From the NCBI RefSeq assembly GCF_943169845.1, contig NZ_CALPBW010000001.1:156891-220890 (forward strand): 64,000 nt of DNA, given 5' to 3'. Shown here piece by piece: positions 44,967-53,168 of the stretch (within the stretch, counting starts at the first letter, position 1; each line of letters opens with the position of its first letter). The notes under the pieces were generated by a model. It searched no databases and was not told where the DNA came from. It worked only from the letters and a program-made list of their open reading frames with translations. Source of the stretch: Peptoniphilus rachelemmaiella (GTDB taxonomy: Bacteria > Bacillota > Clostridia > Tissierellales > Peptoniphilaceae). The position numbers were made by a program, and so were the translations under genes.

Positions 44967-45971
44967 ATGAGTAAAGATATATACGTATTTATCGAACAAA
45001 GAGACAACAAACTTGAAAAAGTCGGTATCGAACTCCTGGGCAAGGCCCGCGAATTGGCCGACGATTTAGGTCAAAAAGTTGTCGGTATGCTCATTGGCGA
45101 AAACGTCAAGGGCGAAGCTGAAATCCTCTTCCGCCACGGCGCAGACAAAGCCGTCGTTGTTGAAGATCCCCGCTTAAAAGAATATTTAAGCGAAGACTAT
45201 GCCGACATGGTATACGGCATCATCAAAAAATACGAACCCGAAATCGTGCTCTTCGGCGCAACCTCCATCGGCCGTGACTTGGCTCCGAACTTGGCTGCCC
45301 GCGTACACACCGGTTTGACCGCCGACTGTACGAAACTGGAAATCGACCCGGAAAGCAAACTCCTTCGCATGACCCGTCCCGCATTCGGCGGTAACTTAAT
45401 GGCTACCATCGTCTGCGAAGACTTCCGTCCTCAAATGGCTACCGTACGCCCCGGCGTTATGCCCAGCGTTGAAGTACAAACCGACGACGGCGAAATCATC
45501 GAAGACAAATTCGAATTCAGCCACGCCGAACCCGTTGTTCGCTTAAAAGAAGTCTTGAAAATCGAAAACAAGAAAAAAGACATCACTGAAGCCAACATCC
45601 TCGTATCCGGCGGTCGCGGCTTAGGCGGTCCCGAAGGCTTCGACGCCTTAGACGGCCTGGCACACGAACTGGGTGCTGAAATTTCTTCCTCCAGAGCCGC
45701 TGTCGACTCCGGCTGGATCGAAAAATCCCAACAAGTCGGACAGACCGGTAAAACCGTACGTCCCGAATTGTACCTGGCATTAGGTATTTCCGGCGCCATC
45801 CAACACTTGGCAGGTATGGAAGAATCCGACCTGATCATCGCCGTAAATAAAGACGAAGGCGCACCGATCTTCGACGTAGCCGACCTCGGCGTCGTCGGCG
45901 ACTTAAACGCCATCGTACCGAAGCTTGAAGAACTCATCAAAAAAGAAAGAGAACTGAGCGAACAACTCTAA
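44967..45971 (+). CDS. etfA: Electron-transfer flavoprotein, alpha subunit
   Basis: The 334-residue protein has the C-terminal FAD-binding region with SGGRGLGGPEGF, SRAAVDSGWI, QVGQTGKTVRPELY and ALGISGAIQHLAGM, all typical of EtfA. There is no N-terminal ferredoxin extension. It ends the acdB-etfB-etfA unit; a terminator follows. Confidence 0.94.
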   Translation: MSKDIYVFIEQRDNKLEKVGIELLGKARELADDLGQKVVGMLIGENVKGEAEILFRHGADKAVVVEDPRLKEYLSEDYADMVYGIIKKYEPEIVLFGATSIGRDLAPNLAARVHTGLTADCTKLEIDPESKLLRMTRPAFGGNLMATIVCEDFRPQMATVRPGVMPSVEVQTDDGEIIEDKFEFSHAEPVVRLKEVLKIENKKKDITEANILVSGGRGLGGPEGFDALDGLAHELGAEISSSRAAVDSGWIEKSQQVGQTGKTVRPELYLALGISGAIQHLAGMEESDLIIAVNKDEGAPIFDVADLGVVGDLNAIVPKLEELIKKERELSEQL

Positions 45972-45987
45972 TCGCCGGTTTCGAAAA

Positions 45988-46012
45988 GGCCTCCTGCGGG
46001 AGGTCTTTTTTT
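45988..46012 (+). terminator. Rho-independent terminator
   Basis: GCCTCC-TGC-GGGAGGT followed by T7, after etfA. A second GC-rich hairpin (ACCCCCGG/CCGGGGGT) lies at about 46022-46041. Confidence 0.88.
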
Positions 46013-46080
46013 GCATGAAAAACCCCCGGTCTCGCCGGGGGTGTGGCGGTTTCGCGGCAGGAAGGCGACACCATGATTTA

Positions 46081-46184
46081 GAAAAAACTTCGCACCGAAA
46101 AAAAGCTTCGTACCGGAAAAAAGTTTAGCACAGGAAGAGCTTAGGGCCGGGAAGAAGCTTCGCACCGGAAAAAACTTCGCACAA
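46081..46184. repeat. Minisatellite of six ~17-18 bp units
   Basis: Units of type GAAAAAAGCTTCGCACCG start at 46081, 46098, 46116, 46134, 46150 and 46168, with 1-6 differences each. It is in the gap between the convergent etfA and aminotransferase genes. Confidence 0.8.
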
Positions 46185-46186
46185 TA

Positions 46187-46223
46187 AAAAATCCGCCGGC
46201 GGCAATCGCCAACGGATTTTTTA
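46187..46223 (-). terminator. Terminator of the minus-strand aminotransferase
   Basis: AAAAAATCCG and CGGATTTTTT flank a GC-rich centre; it can work in both directions. Confidence 0.8.
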
Positions 46224-46232
46224 TAAATAGAC

Positions 46233-47417
46233 TTATTTAACAGCTTCGGTTAATACTTCGCCTAAGCGCTTAATGCCTTCTTCGATTTTTTCTTCGGACA
46301 TGCAGCTGTAGTTCAGGCGGAAGTGGTTTTCTTCCGGGCTGTCGGGATAGAAAGCGCCGCCGGGTACGAAAGCAACTTTCTTTTCGATGGCCTTAACAGC
46401 GATGTCGCGGGCATTTAAGTGTTCGGGAAGGGTTACCCACAGGAAGAGGCCGCCTTCGGGGTTGGTGAAGGTAACTTCTTTCGGGAAGTATTTCTTCATG
46501 GCGTCGACCATGATGTTTTTACGGTTGCCGTAAACCTTGATGATTTCGTCGATGTGTGCTTCCAAGTCGTTGTCGTCGAGGAATTGAGCCAAAATCATTT
46601 GCGTCGTGGTCGAGGTTTGAAGGTCGGCACCTTGTTTAACCATGTTGAACTTTTCGAGTACTTCTTTGGCTGCGTTGAACCAACCGACGCGGATGCCGGG
46701 GCTGAAGATTTTGGAGAAGGTACCCATGAAGATAACGCGGTCTTCGGTGTCTAAGCTGCGAAGAGAGGGTTGAATTTCGCCTTCGAAACGTAATTCGCCG
46801 TAGGGGTTGTCTTCAAGAATCATAACGTCGTATTTGTTTGCCAATTCGATTAAACCTTTGCGGCGTTCCATGGTCCAGGTTTTGCCGGAGGGGTTTTGGA
46901 AATCGGAGATGACATAGATGAATTTGACATTGTCATGGTTCTTTAATTGGTTTTCCAGTTCTTCAAGAACCATACCGTCTTCATCGAGGGGTACTTGAAG
47001 GAATTTGGGTTCGTAAGCCTTGAAGGCGTTCAATGCGCCTAAGTAAGTAGGACTTTCAACGACGATGTAATCGCCCGGATCGATAAAGATTCTGGCCATA
47101 AAGTCCAGACCTTGTTGGGAACCGGACAGAACTTGAATGTCATCGGCTTCAACGTTTTTAACGCCGACTTTATTCATGCGGGTAATGCAGTGTTCTCTCA
47201 AGCGTTTGTAGCCGTCGGTGGGGCCATATTGAAGGGCTGCGGCGCCGTTTTCTTTCATAACCTTGTTTTCAGCTTCGATCCATTTGTCAATGGGGAATAA
47301 TTCAGCTGCGGGAAGACCGCCGGCGAAAGAGATAATACTCGGGTCAGCCGTTAAAGCGAGTAGCTCACGGATTTCAGACGCTTTCAGATTGTCCATTCTT
47401 TTTGCAAATTTAGGCAT
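46233..47417 (-). CDS. PLP-dependent aminotransferase (2-aminoadipate/LysN-like subgroup)
   Basis: The 394-residue protein resembles the stand-alone aminotransferase relatives of MocR regulators: AGGLPAAELFP near the N-terminus, SGSQQGLDFMARIF, the PLP-contacting SDFQNPSGKTW and EDNPYGELRF, Schiff-base lysine in GTFSKIFSPGIRVGW, and FRLNYSC near the C-terminus. Such enzymes accept several amino acids with 2-oxoglutarate. It could be a further entry enzyme for amino-acid fermentation. It has its own promoter on the minus strand (47470-47498). Confidence 0.9.
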   Translation of the reverse strand: MPKFAKRMDNLKASEIRELLALTADPSIISFAGGLPAAELFPIDKWIEAENKVMKENGAAALQYGPTDGYKRLREHCITRMNKVGVKNVEADDIQVLSGSQQGLDFMARIFIDPGDYIVVESPTYLGALNAFKAYEPKFLQVPLDEDGMVLEELENQLKNHDNVKFIYVISDFQNPSGKTWTMERRKGLIELANKYDVMILEDNPYGELRFEGEIQPSLRSLDTEDRVIFMGTFSKIFSPGIRVGWFNAAKEVLEKFNMVKQGADLQTSTTTQMILAQFLDDNDLEAHIDEIIKVYGNRKNIMVDAMKKYFPKEVTFTNPEGGLFLWVTLPEHLNARDIAVKAIEKKVAFVPGGAFYPDSPEENHFRLNYSCMSEEKIEEGIKRLGEVLTEAVK

Positions 47418-47469
47418 TAAGAACTCCTTTCATCGTAGAAAAAATTGCGTGGTAACGTTTTACAGAATT

Positions 47470-47498
47470 ATTGTATATCGTACATTGTTGAAAGTCAA
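47470..47498 (-). promoter_or_regulatory. Promoter of the aminotransferase gene
   Basis: On the minus strand TTGACT and TACAAT are separated by 17 bp. The near palindrome TGTATATCGTACA (47472-47484) overlaps the -10 box and could be an operator. Confidence 0.65.
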
Positions 47499-47651
47499 TG
47501 ATGTTGTATGGCCCGAAATGTAACAGACCCGGTAAAAGCCGTGATGGCGGGCATAATAAAGAAAAAAATCTTTAATAGGGATGGGGCTTTTGATGACAAA
47601 CGTATCATCGAAGGCGGACGAAAATCTCACGGAAATAAACGACCTGTCGGC

Positions 47652-47680
47652 AAAAAAATTCCCCCGACAAGGCGGGGGAA
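47652..47680 (-). terminator. Terminator of the asd operon
   Basis: On the minus strand TTCCCCCGCC/GGGGGAA hairpin followed by T7, just after the M20 stop. Confidence 0.88.
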
Positions 47681-47683
47681 GGG

Positions 47684-48838
47684 TTATTGCTTCATAAAGG
47701 CCAAGGCGGCCGTCACTTCGGCGTAAATGCCCCATCGGAGGGCTTCCTCGTCGGGGAAAAACTGCGGCGTGTGAATGGCGTGGCGTTCCTCGCCCGGTTT
47801 TTTTACGCCCAGGTTCAGGAAGGTGCCCGGTGCTTTTTGCAGGTAGTAGGCGAAGTCTTCCGCGCCCATGGTGGGGGTTGGAAGGGCGACGACGGATTCA
47901 TCGCCCCAGGCCGCCTGAAGGGCCCTTGCCACGATTTCCGTGGCCTTTTCGTCGTTAATAAGGGGAATGTAGCCCTTGATGATTTCCACGGTGCAACTGC
48001 AGTCGTGGGCCTCGGCGGTGGCGGTAGCCATGTGGGTGAGGCCGCGGCGAAGGGCATCGCCGTTGGCCACCGTGTCGGATCGAATGGTGCCCTCAAGGAT
48101 CATTTCATCGGGAATGATGTTGTGCTTGTTGCCGCCGTGCGCGGCGCCGATGGTGATGACTGCCGGGGTAAAGGGGGAGACGTGGCGGGCCACAATGCTT
48201 TGCAGGGCCACGATGACGTGGCCGCCGCAGACAATGGGGTCCACGCAGCGCTCGGGATTGGCCGCGTGGCCGCCCTTGCCCCTTAAGGTGATTTTAAAGT
48301 CTTCCACGCCGGCGTACATAAAGCCGGGGCGCACGCCGACGGTGCCTACATCCAGGAAGGGAGAGACGTGGAGGCCTGTGACGTAATCCACGCCGTCCAT
48401 GACCCCTTCTTTGACCATGACTTCGGCGCCGCCGTCTTTTTCCTCATTAGGCTGAAAAATCAGGCGAATGGTGCCGGGAAAATCCCGGTGCGCGGCGAAG
48501 TAAATGGCCGTACCCAATAGGGATGCCATGTGCATGTCGTGGCCGCAGGCGTGCATGACGCCGTCGTTTTCCGAGGCGAAGGCAAGGCCTGTGGCTTCCT
48601 TCAGGGGCAGGGCGTCCATATCGGCGCGAATGGCTACCACGGGGCCTTCTTTTGCGCCCTTGATGTCGCCGTGAAAGCCGCCGTTTGTGTAGTTGTGTAC
48701 GGGGATCGAAAGATCCGCCAGCACCCCCTGAATGTAGCGGGCCGTTTCCACTTCTTCGCCGCTTAGTTCCGGATGGGTGTGGAGATGGCGGTAGTGGGCT
48801 TTTGCCGCCTCCGCCGCCCGTAGAATGTCTTTTTTCAT
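47684..48838 (-). CDS. M20-family amidohydrolase (N-acyl-amino-acid/hippurate hydrolase type)
   Basis: The 384-residue protein is a metal-dependent amidohydrolase of the M20D type, with RADMDALPLKE, the metal ligands in ACGHDMHMA and FQPNEE, and the dimerisation domain containing GKGGHAANPE. The C-terminal metal ligand region has GAEDFAYYL. It removes acyl groups from N-acyl amino acids or related amides in the cytoplasm. The nitrilase gene ends 4 bp upstream, so it belongs to the operon asd-nitrilase-M20. Confidence 0.9.
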   Translation of the reverse strand: MKKDILRAAEAAKAHYRHLHTHPELSGEEVETARYIQGVLADLSIPVHNYTNGGFHGDIKGAKEGPVVAIRADMDALPLKEATGLAFASENDGVMHACGHDMHMASLLGTAIYFAAHRDFPGTIRLIFQPNEEKDGGAEVMVKEGVMDGVDYVTGLHVSPFLDVGTVGVRPGFMYAGVEDFKITLRGKGGHAANPERCVDPIVCGGHVIVALQSIVARHVSPFTPAVITIGAAHGGNKHNIIPDEMILEGTIRSDTVANGDALRRGLTHMATATAEAHDCSCTVEIIKGYIPLINDEKATEIVARALQAAWGDESVVALPTPTMGAEDFAYYLQKAPGTFLNLGVKKPGEERHAIHTPQFFPDEEALRWGIYAEVTAALAFMKQ

Positions 48839-48842
48839 TGTA

Positions 48843-49637
48843 TTACCTCACCAGTCCGCCGTAAATTTCCGACCGCCGCTCGTTGTAGAGATCGAACATG
48901 GCCTTGGCTTCGTCTACCTTGTTTAAATCCAGATCCACGGTGTGGATGCATGCCTCTGTGCCCGTCATGAGCACTTCCTCGCCCATGGGATCGTAGATGC
49001 AGCTGCCTCCGCCGCCCATGGCGTGGTAGTCGGCAAGCTTCGTGCAGTTCACCGACACGACGAAGCATTGATTTTCCACGGCCCGTGCCCGAGCGAAGAG
49101 GTGCATGTGGGGGATGCGTGAAAAGCCCCAGGCCATGGGAACGAAGAGAATTTTTGCCCGCCCCATGACGGCGAGGCGCACCCACTCAAGCATGCGCAAA
49201 TCGAAACAGGTGACGATGCCCGCATCCACGCCGTCCAGTTCGAAGGCGAGATTTTTATCCCCCGGGGTGAAAAGTTCTTTTTCCGCCCCGATGGGGAAGA
49301 GATGGGCCTTGTCGTAGGTGCCTAAAAGGGCACCGTTGCGGTCGTAGATAAAGGCACGGTTCGCCCGACGGCCCTTATCCCACACGGTGAGGCTCCCCGC
49401 CACGAGGTTGACGCCGTGGGCTGCGGCAAAGGCCGACAGATCCCGGCACAGGGCTTCTTCCATGTAATCGTCGTCGGCTGAAAACTTATCCGGATAAAAG
49501 CCCGTGTTCCACATTTCCGGGAGTACGATCACATCGGGATCATCTTTTAATGCCGATTCCATGGCGTGGAAAATCGTCTTTCGATTTTCCTCCATGAGCA
49601 TGGGGCCGATGGGGGCCTGAATAACAGAGACTCTCAT
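48843..49637 (-). CDS. Carbon-nitrogen hydrolase (nitrilase/omega-amidase family)
   Basis: ATG at 49637 is used because it overlaps the asd stop (ATGA) and begins the conserved MRVSVIQAPI strand; the frame extends upstream but that part overlaps asd. The 264-residue protein has the Glu-Lys-Cys triad: E41 in VLPEMWNTG, K110 in YDKAHLFP and C144 in VTCFDLRMLEW. It resembles omega-amidase/YafV-type amidases that remove ammonia from 2-oxo-amides left by transamination, but other amides are possible. Confidence 0.87.
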   Translation of the reverse strand: MRVSVIQAPIGPMLMEENRKTIFHAMESALKDDPDVIVLPEMWNTGFYPDKFSADDDYMEEALCRDLSAFAAAHGVNLVAGSLTVWDKGRRANRAFIYDRNGALLGTYDKAHLFPIGAEKELFTPGDKNLAFELDGVDAGIVTCFDLRMLEWVRLAVMGRAKILFVPMAWGFSRIPHMHLFARARAVENQCFVVSVNCTKLADYHAMGGGGSCIYDPMGEEVLMTGTEACIHTVDLDLNKVDEAKAMFDLYNERRSEIYGGLVR

Positions 49638-50629
49638 GCCCGTGCGTGTAAGTGTTTTTCCAGAATTTGAATGGCGTTTAATGCGGCGCCTTTGCGAATG
49701 TTGTCGGCGACGACCCAAAGATTTAAGCTGTTTTCGCAGGAATCGTCTTTGCGGATGCGGCCGACGAAGACCTCATCTTTGCCTTCGGCATTGATTTGAA
49801 GGGGATAGATAAGGTTCTTCACATCGTCTTGAAGGATGACATCGTCCATGGCTTCGTAGGCGGCGCGGAGTTTGTCCAGGTCGATGGGCTTTTCGCAGGT
49901 GACGTTAATGGAAATGGCGTGGGCGCCTTTTACCGGCACCCGTACGGCGGTGGCGGTCACGGCCAAATCCGGGCGGTGGAAAATCTTTTTCGATTCATTG
50001 ACCATCTTCATTTCTTCCTTGGTGTAGCCGTCGTCCAGGAAGTCGTCGATGTGGGGAAGGCAGTTGAAGGCAATGGGGTAGGGATAAAATTCCGGTGCTT
50101 CGCCCTTGACGCCCTTTTCCAAATCGGCAATGCCCCGCACGCCGGAGCCGCTGACGGCTTGGAAGGTGGTGTAGACGATTCGCTTCATTTTGAAGAGGTC
50201 TTCCACAGGCTTTAATGCCACCACCGATTGAATGGTGGAGCAGTTGGGATTGGCGATAATGCCCGCCTTGTCGGAAATGTCCCCCGGGTTGATTTCCGGA
50301 ACCACCAAGGGAATGCCGTCGACCATGCGGAAGTGGGAGCTGTTGTCGATGACAATGGCCCCCGCTTCGGCGGCGACGGGGCAAAACTTCGCGGCCAAAT
50401 CCCCGTCCAATGCACTGAGGACATAGTCGAACTTGCCTTCTCTCAAGGCTTCTTCCGTAAGCTCTTCGATGACGTGTTCTTCACCATTAAAAGTAAAGGT
50501 CTTTCCCGCACTGTTTTTCGATGCGAACATGGAAAGTTCCAGGGGGAGTTTCCTTTCTTCTAAAATACTGCGCATGGTTTGGCCTACAAGCCCGGTCGCG
50601 CCTAAAATAGCTGTGCGATAGATCGTCAT
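49634..50629 (-). CDS. asd: Aspartate-semialdehyde dehydrogenase
   Basis: The 331-residue protein has an N-terminal NADP-binding GATGLVGQTM, the catalytic cysteine in ANPNCSTIQ (C130) and the family pattern FQAVSGSGVRGIADLEKG. It reduces aspartyl phosphate to aspartate semialdehyde in the lysine/threonine/methionine branch. It is divergent from hom, the next enzyme towards threonine, and heads an operon with the nitrilase and M20 genes. No aspartokinase is in the window. Confidence 0.95.
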   Translation of the reverse strand: MTIYRTAILGATGLVGQTMRSILEERKLPLELSMFASKNSAGKTFTFNGEEHVIEELTEEALREGKFDYVLSALDGDLAAKFCPVAAEAGAIVIDNSSHFRMVDGIPLVVPEINPGDISDKAGIIANPNCSTIQSVVALKPVEDLFKMKRIVYTTFQAVSGSGVRGIADLEKGVKGEAPEFYPYPIAFNCLPHIDDFLDDGYTKEEMKMVNESKKIFHRPDLAVTATAVRVPVKGAHAISINVTCEKPIDLDKLRAAYEAMDDVILQDDVKNLIYPLQINAEGKDEVFVGRIRKDDSCENSLNLWVVADNIRKGAALNAIQILEKHLHARA

Positions 50630-50666
50630 AATAAACCTTCTTTCTTATGAATGAGCAATGTTTTTC

Positions 50667-50699
50667 TTGACTATAGCAAAAACACTCTAGTATAGTCAA
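50667..50699. promoter_or_regulatory. Symmetric face-to-face promoter of asd and hom
   Basis: TTGACTATA (50667-50675) and its exact inverted copy TATAGTCAA (50691-50699). Read on the plus strand it gives TTGACT-18 bp-TATAGT for hom, and on the minus strand the same TTGACT-18 bp-TATAGT for asd. Confidence 0.7.
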
Positions 50700-50735
50700 T
50701 TCATAAAATGAAGAGATGAAAAGAAAGGGGAAAAC

Positions 50736-51875
50736 ATGAAACTGGCACTAATCGGATTCGGCACCGTGGGTCGCGGCGCCTACGACATTTTAAAGGATCG
50801 CAAAGAGGTTTTGGAGAAGACCGTGGGCCCTGTGGAAATCGCCTATGTGGTGGCCTCCGATCGCAGCAGAAACACCTTGGAGCTTGAAATCGACGAGCCC
50901 GTGGTCACGGCCAAGGAATACGACGAGGTCCTGGCCGAGGTAGACTGCATCGCCGAAGCCACCGGCGCCATGGACATGGCCTACGACTACATGCGCCGGG
51001 CTTTGGAAAAAGGCGTCGGCGTGGTGACCGCCAACAAGGCCTGCGTCAGCGCCCACTACGAAGAGCTCGTGGCCCTATCGGAAAAAACCGGCGCGCCCTT
51101 CTTGTTTGAAGCGGCCGTCGGCGGGGGCATTCCCGTCCTTACGCCCCTTCGGGCCCTGTGCCTTCAAAACGACATTCTGGATGTGAAGGGCATTTTAAAC
51201 GGCACCTGCAACTACCTTTTAAACGCCATGTTTAAAGACGGCGCCGATTACAAAAACACCCTCGCCCTGTGCCAAGAGCTGGGCTATGCCGAGCAAGACC
51301 CCACCGACGATGTGGAAGGCTACGACACCCGCAGAAAGCTCCACCTCTTAATCGAAATGGCCTTCGGTCACGTGGACGGCGACGCCATTCCCACTCGGGG
51401 CATTGCCCAAATCAATCAAGATGTGGTGGCCTATCTCAAGGCAAATGACAAGAAGGTGAAGCTCGTGGCCTCGGCGAAACCGGTAGATGGCGGCATCGAA
51501 GCCGTGGTGGAACCGGTGCTTTTAGACGGTGCAAACAGCCTGGCCATTTTGCCCGATGCCATTAATCAAGTGAATGTGAAAGGCAGCTGGGTCGGCGACT
51601 TGGCCTTCACCGGCCCCGGCGCAGGGAAAGAGCCTACAGGCAACGCCGTGGTAGCCGACATCGTCGCCGCCGCCACAAAAAGCGCCATGCCCCTGATGAA
51701 ACGAGGCGATGTGAAACTCATGCCCATTCGCGGCCGCTACTTCGTGGCCAAAGAACTGGAAGGCGACTTCGTGGACCGCGTGGATGAAGGCTTCACCTAC
51801 ACCAAGAGCGTGGCACGAGACGAATTGTTGAAGCAACTGGACAACGACACCTTCTTTGCCCGCATCGAAGACTAA
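50736..51875 (+). CDS. hom: Homoserine dehydrogenase, ACT domain reduced or lost
   Basis: The 379-residue protein has the nucleotide-binding GFGTVGRGAYDIL, the catalytic lysine region VVTANKACVS, and the substrate region FEAAVGGGIPVLTPLR...ILNGTCNYLL. It reduces aspartate semialdehyde to homoserine. Usual bacterial enzymes have ~430 residues with a C-terminal ACT domain for threonine feedback; here only ~50 residues follow the core, with RGRYFVAKEL as a possible vestige, so feedback control may be absent. RBS AAAGGGG. Confidence 0.92.
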   Translation: MKLALIGFGTVGRGAYDILKDRKEVLEKTVGPVEIAYVVASDRSRNTLELEIDEPVVTAKEYDEVLAEVDCIAEATGAMDMAYDYMRRALEKGVGVVTANKACVSAHYEELVALSEKTGAPFLFEAAVGGGIPVLTPLRALCLQNDILDVKGILNGTCNYLLNAMFKDGADYKNTLALCQELGYAEQDPTDDVEGYDTRRKLHLLIEMAFGHVDGDAIPTRGIAQINQDVVAYLKANDKKVKLVASAKPVDGGIEAVVEPVLLDGANSLAILPDAINQVNVKGSWVGDLAFTGPGAGKEPTGNAVVADIVAAATKSAMPLMKRGDVKLMPIRGRYFVAKELEGDFVDRVDEGFTYTKSVARDELLKQLDNDTFFARIED

Positions 51876-51880
51876 AAAGA

Positions 51881-51912
51881 AAAGACAAACCTCGAGGGGG
51901 TTTGTCTTTTTT
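51881..51912 (+). terminator. Rho-independent terminator of hom
   Basis: AAAGACAAACC / GGTTTGTCTTT hairpin followed by T-rich DNA. Confidence 0.9.
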
Positions 51913-51920
51913 GCGTCCAC

Positions 51921-51946
51921 GAAAAAACGAGCGCCGAAGCGCCCGC
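51921..51946 (-). terminator. Terminator of the Lrp-type gene
   Basis: On the minus strand GGGCGC-TTCG-GCGCTC followed by T6. Confidence 0.8.
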
Positions 51947-51948
51947 TT

Positions 51949-52440
51949 TTATTTTTCCTTAATACGAATGGCATTGTGTTCCCGAATGTCCTTGCCCTTG
52001 ACTTGATTCAAAGCGCCGATGGTGTTGGTTCGTTTGATGGAAATGGATTCCCTGAGGCGCATCAAAAAGTCGTCTAAAGCCTTGGACGAAGTGGATTTAA
52101 TGCGAATTAAGAATTGGTATTCCCCCATGAGCTTCCAACAGTCGGTGACTTGATCCGAGGTTTGGATGTAGTTAATAAACTCTTCCAATGTGTTGTCTTC
52201 CTCGGAAATGTCGATAAGGCAGAAAGAGTGGATGTAGGAATCATCGGCTTCTCCGCCGAGGAGAATGGTGTAGCCGGCAATGACGCCTGCATCTTCCAGG
52301 CGATGGATGCGATTGCGCGTGGCCGATACGGACAAGCTTACCTTTTTCGCAATATCGCTTAAGGACATGCGGCTGTTTTCGTTTAATAGAGAAATAATAT
52401 ATGTGTCGATAGAATCACCGGTAAAGCGATTGATGTGCAC
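51949..52440 (-). CDS. Lrp/AsnC-family transcription regulator
   Basis: The GTG at 52440 is preferred because GGAGG lies 8 bp upstream; the frame's first GTG (52449) overlaps that RBS. The ~163-residue protein has an N-terminal helix-turn-helix (about 8-60, DSIDTYIISLLNENSRMSLSDIAKKVSLSVSATRNRIHRLEDAGVI) and a C-terminal RAM/ActD-type ligand-binding domain. Such proteins sense amino acids and form octamers that wrap DNA. It probably controls amino-acid metabolism; the local asd/hom genes are possible targets. Confidence 0.92.
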   Translation of the reverse strand: MHINRFTGDSIDTYIISLLNENSRMSLSDIAKKVSLSVSATRNRIHRLEDAGVIAGYTILLGGEADDSYIHSFCLIDISEEDNTLEEFINYIQTSDQVTDCWKLMGEYQFLIRIKSTSSKALDDFLMRLRESISIKRTNTIGALNQVKGKDIREHNAIRIKEK

Positions 52441-52847
52441 GATATGCACCTCCTTTAATCAAAACAAATGGGTTAATGAGATTATACCAAAAAAGCGGCG
52501 TAATTTCACTGAGAATTGGAAAAAATTTGCAAAAAAGCCACCTTTTTTTACTTTGGTGTAGAGAAAATAGAAAAGGCGGGCCGAAAGAGACGTTCTTTTG
52601 TCCTTTTTTCCCTTTATTTAATGTAAGAACATGTTTTTTCGACTGGTTTTGACAGAGGGGATTTTTTTCGGATCCGTTTTTTTGCTGATAAACCTTTCTT
52701 TTCGCAATATAAACGGCACAAATCGGCGTTTTCTGCGGATTTTACAGGGGCGTTTTTTTGCTTTAACATGGGGCAAGTGCTAAAATGATCATAACTGTGA
52801 ATTCTCGCCTGAGGATTTACCGAATATAAAATGGAAAGGGGAGTACG
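52441..52847. other. Intergenic region between the Lrp-type gene and the V/A-ATPase operon
   Basis: AT-rich, with many T-runs and no credible gene. Contains the promoter at 52758-52786 and nothing else I can identify. Confidence 0.6.
52758..52786 (+). promoter_or_regulatory. Promoter of the V/A-ATPase operon
   Basis: TTGCTT and TAAAAT separated by exactly 17 bp, giving a leader of about 55 nt before the first gene. Confidence 0.65.
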
Positions 52848-53156
52848 TTGGAACACTTGATTCGAAGCGTCATTGATTTAGACGAACGAACCGACGCCAT
52901 GGTTCGCAATGAAGAAAAAGCCATCGACGACGAAAAGGCGGATCTGCAGAAACATTTCACGGAATTGGAAGTAGACGAGCGGGAAGCGTCGAAGGCATCG
53001 GCGAAGGAAAGTTACGATAAGATTTACAACGAGGCCATGGAAGTGGTCGAAGGAATTAAAGAAAACAATCGAAAAAAGTTGGAGTCGGTGGATGCGGTCT
53101 ATAAAGCCCACAAAGCGGAATTGGTGGAAGAAGCGTTTCAACTCCTGGACATTTAG
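52848..53156 (+). CDS. ntpF: V/A-type ATPase peripheral-stalk subunit (H/G-like)
   Basis: TTG start with GGGGAG five bases upstream. The 102-residue product is almost entirely charged helix (ERTDAMVRNEEKAIDDEKADLQKHF..., heptad-like spacing), as expected for the coiled-coil partner of subunit E in the peripheral stalk. Identification rests on size, coiled-coil nature and position as first gene of the ATPase operon; sequence similarity in this family is low. Confidence 0.78.
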   Translation: MEHLIRSVIDLDERTDAMVRNEEKAIDDEKADLQKHFTELEVDEREASKASAKESYDKIYNEAMEVVEGIKENNRKKLESVDAVYKAHKAELVEEAFQLLDI

Positions 53157-53168
53157 TGGGAGGCGAAT

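Noticed and set aside
47508..47726. 72-codon plus-strand frame between the aminotransferase and M20 genes
   Set aside because: It overlaps the minus-strand promoter, terminator and the end of M20, with no domain or RBS.
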